A DNA stretch of 64,000 bases from JACZUI01 sp965216725 (GTDB lineage: Bacteria > Actinomycetota > Acidimicrobiia > Spongiisociales > ZC4RG35), in the NCBI GenBank assembly GCA_965216725.1, contig CBDCGI010000002.1:1-64000 (forward strand), written 5' to 3'. The notes beneath the pieces were generated by a model. The model saw only the letters and a program-made list of their open reading frames with translations. It was not told the DNA's origin and ran no database searches. The position numbers were made by a program, and so were the translations under genes. This document shows positions 60,208-64,000 of the stretch, one piece after another (position 1 is the stretch's first letter; each line of letters begins with the position of its first letter).

Positions 60208-62247
60208 ATGCCACCCATGGGAGAGACCATCTCTGCACCGACCCGTTTCGAGCGCAGTGCTGCAATCGCAGTCCTGACTGTCTTTGGCCTCACCTGGCCC
60301 GTCCTGGAGCTGCTCGGCGAGAACGCCGAGTTCTTTCTCGCCCGCCGCTCCTCGCGGTGGGAGATCCTGGGGCTGGCCCTGGTCTTGATGGTCGTGATTC
60401 CCGTGGGGTTCTCGCTGCTGGGCGCAATGCCGGGCCGAGCCGGGGAAATCGTCGCCGGGGCCCTGATACTCGTCCTTGCTGTTGCCACGATCCACTACTT
60501 CTTATCCCGACTCGACATCGCCTGGTGGCTTGCACTCGCAGGCGGTGTTGCCATCGGCAGCGCTCTGACCTGGGCTTTCTACCGGTTCCCGGCAGGCCGA
60601 TCTGCGAGCCGGTACTTGCTCGCGTCGCCGCTGGTCTTTCTCATGGTCTTCCTGTTCAGCACGCCCAGCGGGGAGATTGTCCTCGACTCCAACGGAACTC
60701 CTGGCTCCCCTGCGACAGTGGGTAATCCGGCTCCTGTGGTGATGCTGGTTTTCGACGAGTTCCCTGTGGCCTCTCTCATGACATCCGACGGGACTCTCCG
60801 GGCCGAGCAGTATCCGAACTTTGCGCGACTTGCCGACGACGGCATCTGGTATCGCAACGCGGTCACCGTCGAGCAGCAAACGGAGCATTCGATTCCGGCG
60901 ATGCTCACCGGTGTGATCCCCGACCAGTCGCTGACGCCTTACGCCGGCCAATATCCCAATTCGTTGTTCACCGCCTTACAGGACAGCCACGAGTTGGACA
61001 TCTACGAGGCGATCACCCGCCTTTGCCCTACGACGATATGCGAAGGCCTCGAGCCTTCCTCTACCCCGCTCGCCCAAGATGTGATGGTGGTCGCCGGGCA
61101 TGTCCTGCTACCGGACCCACTCACTGAAGATCTGCCTCCGATCGACGGCTCTTGGGGCGATTTCGCTGCCACCACAACCGAGTTCGATGCGATCACCGAG
61201 TTCCTAGCCGAGTTGGAGAAAGGACCCGAGGCGCCCTTCGAGGAGCTGATTGCCGACATCGGCTCATACGACGGAGAAAAGCCGCCGTTCTTCTTCCTCC
61301 ATGCCCTCACCCCACATCATCCCTGGGAGTTCCTGCCCGACGGTCGCAGCTATCCCCTGGTGGTGAACAACCCGGCGACCAACGCCGGGGGCTGGATCGA
61401 CGACGACTTCTTGGTTGCTCAAGGGATGCAGCGCCATCTGCTGCAGGTGGGATACGCCGACCATCTCCTCGGGGACGTGATCGGAGCATTGGAAGATGCC
61501 GGCCTCTATCAGGACGCCGTCGTGGTGGTAGTGGCCGATCATGGGATTGCCGTCAAACCCGGTGTCGAGCACCAACGCACGATCACCGATGACACGATCG
61601 GGGACATCGCCGCGGTTCCTCTCTTTATCAAGGCACCCGGGCACGCAGGCGGGCAGATCGATGACAGACGAGCCTTGACCATCGACCTAGTTCCCACGAT
61701 TGCCGACGTGCTCGAGGCGGATCTGGCATGGGAACCCGACGGAGCCTCCCTTCTCGGTCCGATGCCGGAGCGGTCAGAGACGACAACGGTGGGACCGAGC
61801 GGGTCGGTGACCTACGGAGTCGACGGGGCGGAGAAGCTCGAGGTGGCCTCCCGAATCGAAAGATGGTTCCCTCAAGGCGACCCTTACATTCTGCTTCCTC
61901 CCGGGTCGACCGACATGATTGGTGAACCAATCGACACCGCTGCGCTTGCCGAGGCAGAGTTTCGAGCTGGCATCCGCCGCGCTTCCTTCTACAACGAGAT
62001 CGACCTCACCTCGGGCGTTGTGCCCGCCCAGGTTGGGGGCGACCTGTCCGGCAATGCCACTGGTAGCGAGATACTGGCCGTTGTGGTCAACGGCAGGGTG
62101 GCGGCAGTGACGCGAAGCTATCTCAAAGAGGAGAGGATGGGCTATTCGGCAATGGTCGACCCCGCCTTCTTCGGCGATGGGGCGAACTCGATCGAGATCG
62201 TGCTCGTCTCCCCCGACGGCGGCCTGTTGCTCGTCCCTCGACCGTAG
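60208..62247 (+). CDS. Membrane-anchored sulfatase-fold protein
   Basis: 679 residues. The N-terminal ~150 residues have four to five membrane spans; the rest is an alkaline-phosphatase-superfamily domain: VMLVFDEFP (metal Asp), EHSIPAMLTG around the nucleophile position (no Cys/Ser-x-Pro-x-Arg formylglycine motif, so not a classical sulfatase), HALTPHHPWEF and VVVADHG (metal Asp/His). The layout resembles LTA-synthase-like phospho- or glycerol-phosphotransferases. Substrate unknown. Confidence 0.82.
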   Translation: MPPMGETISAPTRFERSAAIAVLTVFGLTWPVLELLGENAEFFLARRSSRWEILGLALVLMVVIPVGFSLLGAMPGRAGEIVAGALILVLAVATIHYFLSRLDIAWWLALAGGVAIGSALTWAFYRFPAGRSASRYLLASPLVFLMVFLFSTPSGEIVLDSNGTPGSPATVGNPAPVVMLVFDEFPVASLMTSDGTLRAEQYPNFARLADDGIWYRNAVTVEQQTEHSIPAMLTGVIPDQSLTPYAGQYPNSLFTALQDSHELDIYEAITRLCPTTICEGLEPSSTPLAQDVMVVAGHVLLPDPLTEDLPPIDGSWGDFAATTTEFDAITEFLAELEKGPEAPFEELIADIGSYDGEKPPFFFLHALTPHHPWEFLPDGRSYPLVVNNPATNAGGWIDDDFLVAQGMQRHLLQVGYADHLLGDVIGALEDAGLYQDAVVVVVADHGIAVKPGVEHQRTITDDTIGDIAAVPLFIKAPGHAGGQIDDRRALTIDLVPTIADVLEADLAWEPDGASLLGPMPERSETTTVGPSGSVTYGVDGAEKLEVASRIERWFPQGDPYILLPPGSTDMIGEPIDTAALAEAEFRAGIRRASFYNEIDLTSGVVPAQVGGDLSGNATGSEILAVVVNGRVAAVTRSYLKEERMGYSAMVDPAFFGDGANSIEIVLVSPDGGLLLVPRP

Positions 62248-62303
62248 AGACAGGCCTCCCGGGACTTGATAGACAACGAATCGAGATTCTCCGAAGAGGG
62301 GTC

Positions 62304-62333
62304 TTGAAACGTGTCATGGCGAGGTTGTACGGT
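62304..62333 (+). promoter_or_regulatory. Complete sigma-70-type leaderless promoter of the HNH gene
   Basis: TTGAAA (62304-62309) and TACGGT (62328-62333) are spaced 18 bases, and the -10 ends exactly 6 bases before the ATG at 62340. The TTG that would open a longer frame is therefore the -35 box. Confidence 0.6.
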
Positions 62334-62339
62334 GAACGT

Positions 62340-63674
62340 ATGTTCGAGACAGGAACTCTGACCCTCGAAGACGAGCAGCTTTCGTCTGAAGACGTACTCG
62401 AGCCGACTGAGGTCGAGGTAGCCGAGCCAGAAACGGAATGGCCGGTACCGAACGGCCTCGATTCTTGGGAGCCGGGCCCGTTCCTTGCGGCCGTTGTCGG
62501 TTCCCTCGATCCCAAGCGGCTCACCGGTTACGACCTGGTGGTCGTGTTGAAGGCCACGTCTCGTCTCATCTCTCGTCTCCAGGCCGACTTGTACTCGATC
62601 ATCAATGAGATCGGCCACCGAACCGACGCCGAACATGGACATACCGATCTCGACGTCGAGAGCTCCGCCGGCGAGCTGGCGGCCGCGCTTCGGCTCACCC
62701 GCCGCACTGCCGAAATGGAGCGCTCGCTGGCGACAGCACTTGCGGAGGGCCATCCCGACGTCCTCGAGGCACTTCGCAAAGGTTCAATCGACCTGAGGAG
62801 GGCCCGCGCCATCGTCGACAAGGTGGGCCACCTGGATCCCGATCAGGCGGAGGAGTTGGTGCGGCTGATACTGCCTTCGGCCTCCCGCCTCACTCCCGGT
62901 CAACTGGCATCACGAATCCAGAAGCTGGCGATTGAAGTCGACCCCGAGTCGGCTCAGAAACGGCGGAGGGAGAAAGTGATGCTCCGGCGGGTGGTGACAG
63001 AGCCGCGACCGGACGGCATCGGCCACATCTTTGGTCTCGACATGCCCCTGGAAGAGGTCACAGCCGCCAGCCGCCACATCAACCAGCTGGCACGCAGCCT
63101 CAAGACGGCCCAGGAGCCGAGATCCCTCGACCAGCTTCGGGCCGACGTATTCCTCGACCTCCTCACCGGGCGGACCACGGCCGGAGGAGGCTGCCAGAGT
63201 GAGGGCTCGGTCAACCTCGAGATCGGACTAACGACGCTGGCAGGGCTCGACCGCAAGTCAGCAGAAATCGCCGGGATCGGGCCAATCACGGCCGAAATCG
63301 GAAGAAATGTCGCTGCGGCCCAGAGAGACGGCCGGTGGACTTGGACGGTCACTCACAACGGCGAAACGGTTGCAACCGGCACCACCCGCAGACGACCGAA
63401 AGCGAGCCAGCACAACGTGATTCGCTCTCGATATCCGACCTGTGTCTTTCCGGGGTGTCGAATGCCCACCCTCGAGTCTGACATCGACCATCGAAAGCCT
63501 CTTGCCGAAGGCGGAGCGACGAGTCTCGACAATTTGCAGCCCCTCTGCCGCCACCACCATGTCAACTACAAACATGGAGACCCTCCCTGGCTACTGAAGC
63601 GTGAGGAAGACGGCGGGCACCTCTGGACCAGCCCCCTCGGCCATCGATATCGCACCTCGGGACGCGACCCGTGA
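62340..63674 (+). CDS. HNH endonuclease, DUF222 / 13E12-repeat family
   Basis: About 444 residues. The DUF222 region covers roughly residues 75-300 (helical, SSAGELAAALRLTRRTAE). The C-terminal HNH domain shows CVFPGC, SDIDHRKPLAEGGATSLDNL and LCRHHHVNYKHGD, with zinc-type cysteines. These proteins are abundant in actinobacterial genomes; their role is unclear (possibly linked to repeats or defence). Start set by the promoter spacing. Confidence 0.9.
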   Translation: MFETGTLTLEDEQLSSEDVLEPTEVEVAEPETEWPVPNGLDSWEPGPFLAAVVGSLDPKRLTGYDLVVVLKATSRLISRLQADLYSIINEIGHRTDAEHGHTDLDVESSAGELAAALRLTRRTAEMERSLATALAEGHPDVLEALRKGSIDLRRARAIVDKVGHLDPDQAEELVRLILPSASRLTPGQLASRIQKLAIEVDPESAQKRRREKVMLRRVVTEPRPDGIGHIFGLDMPLEEVTAASRHINQLARSLKTAQEPRSLDQLRADVFLDLLTGRTTAGGGCQSEGSVNLEIGLTTLAGLDRKSAEIAGIGPITAEIGRNVAAAQRDGRWTWTVTHNGETVATGTTRRRPKASQHNVIRSRYPTCVFPGCRMPTLESDIDHRKPLAEGGATSLDNLQPLCRHHHVNYKHGDPPWLLKREEDGGHLWTSPLGHRYRTSGRDP

Positions 63675-63727
63675 CCCCTCCTCGCCCGGTTGATCGATAG
63701 CCTTGCGGGGCCCGAACCCGGTAAACG

Positions 63728-64000
63728 ATGAAATCAATCGAAGTCAACTTCACAACCCCAGGTCAGCCGACGGTGGTCGACCTCACTGCCGACTGCGCCC
63801 GCTTCGTCGCAGACGAAGGAGATGGCCTGCTCTCGGTCTGGGTTCCCCATGCCACCGCTGGGGTCGCTGTGATCGAAACGGGTGCGGGCTCAGACATCGA
63901 TCTCCTGGCCGCGATCGATGCACTTCTCCCCCGCGACGAAGGCCGATGGACACACCGCCATGGCAGCCCCGGTCACGGTCGCGACCATGTGTTGCCCGGT
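63728..64000 (+). CDS. YjbQ/UPF0047-family protein, 5' part
   Basis: The frame from the ATG at 63728 runs off the window end after 91 codons. FVADEGDGLLSVWVPHATAG, IETGAGSDIDLLAAID and WTHRHGSPGHGRDHVLPG are the YjbQ (UPF0047) signatures, including the histidine-rich late motif. Members have thiamine-phosphate synthase-like activity in vitro; the real role is uncertain. A TAGCCT box (63698-63703) lies 24 bases upstream. Confidence 0.85.
   Translation, partial: MKSIEVNFTTPGQPTVVDLTADCARFVADEGDGLLSVWVPHATAGVAVIETGAGSDIDLLAAIDALLPRDEGRWTHRHGSPGHGRDHVLPG

Noticed and set aside
1..64000. CRISPR array
   Set aside because: No regularly spaced repeats of 24-40 bases were seen and no cas-like genes occur; the only tandem repeat (54-166) has two units.

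Overview
The window is a 64 kb stretch of a GC-rich chromosome from what looks like a deep-branching Actinomycetota, most plausibly an acidimicrobiia-like lineage (inference). The grounds are high third-position GC, an actinobacterial DUF222/13E12 HNH endonuclease, an F420-type luciferase-like oxidoreductase, several class III nucleotide cyclases, Thr-rich lipoproteins, and a strong tendency to place a TANNNT -10 box six to nine bases before the start codon, as in leaderless actinobacterial transcripts. No rRNA and only one tRNA are present.

Layout. 0-18.3 kb is core metabolism: a biotin-dependent acyl-CoA carboxylase pair, an AONS/KBL-type PLP enzyme, a beta-hydroxyacid dehydrogenase, a BCP peroxiredoxin, a lipid-related pair (a UPF0104-like membrane protein and PlsY), a PAS-like histidine kinase, a P5C-type aldehyde dehydrogenase, a HisA-like/VOC fusion, an endonuclease-IV-like/LigD-polymerase fusion, a VOC protein, and an ABC exporter operon ending in its probable TetR repressor, with a palindromic operator in front.

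18.36-28.2 kb follows a tRNA-Lys(UUU) gene and looks like an accreted island. It holds two IS110-family elements (one intact, one frameshifted), the left-end scar of a third, a nonsense-mutated cupin gene, a truncated CDS, and cargo: a beta-lactamase-fold lipoprotein, an MFS transporter, an M29 aminopeptidase and a secreted esterase. A 12-bp copy of the tRNA 3' end lies at 28.2 kb. A short motif, GTGCCGTTATGTGC, recurs and appears to be the IS110 target. 28.3-33.2 kb holds hypotheticals, an aldo/keto reductase and decaying fragments.

33.4-64 kb returns to core-like genes: a YecM-like protein, three class III cyclases plus one cyclase-like protein, a Na/Pi symporter, a second beta-lactamase-fold lipoprotein, an ECF sigma factor with a membrane partner, an SDR, a Jag-N-domain protein, an isochorismatase-family hydrolase, a BisC-like molybdoenzyme, an Abhydrolase_9 protein, a CPBP protease, a two-subunit AcnX dehydratase overlapping a ceramidase-like gene, a nitrobindin, an FAD oxidase/lipoprotein pair, an LLM oxidoreductase, a membrane sulfatase-fold protein, the HNH protein, and the 5' part of a YjbQ gene. 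The most unusual proteins are the endoIV/LigD-Pol and HisA-like/VOC fusions; the most unusual DNA is the tRNA-Lys island with its IS110 relics.
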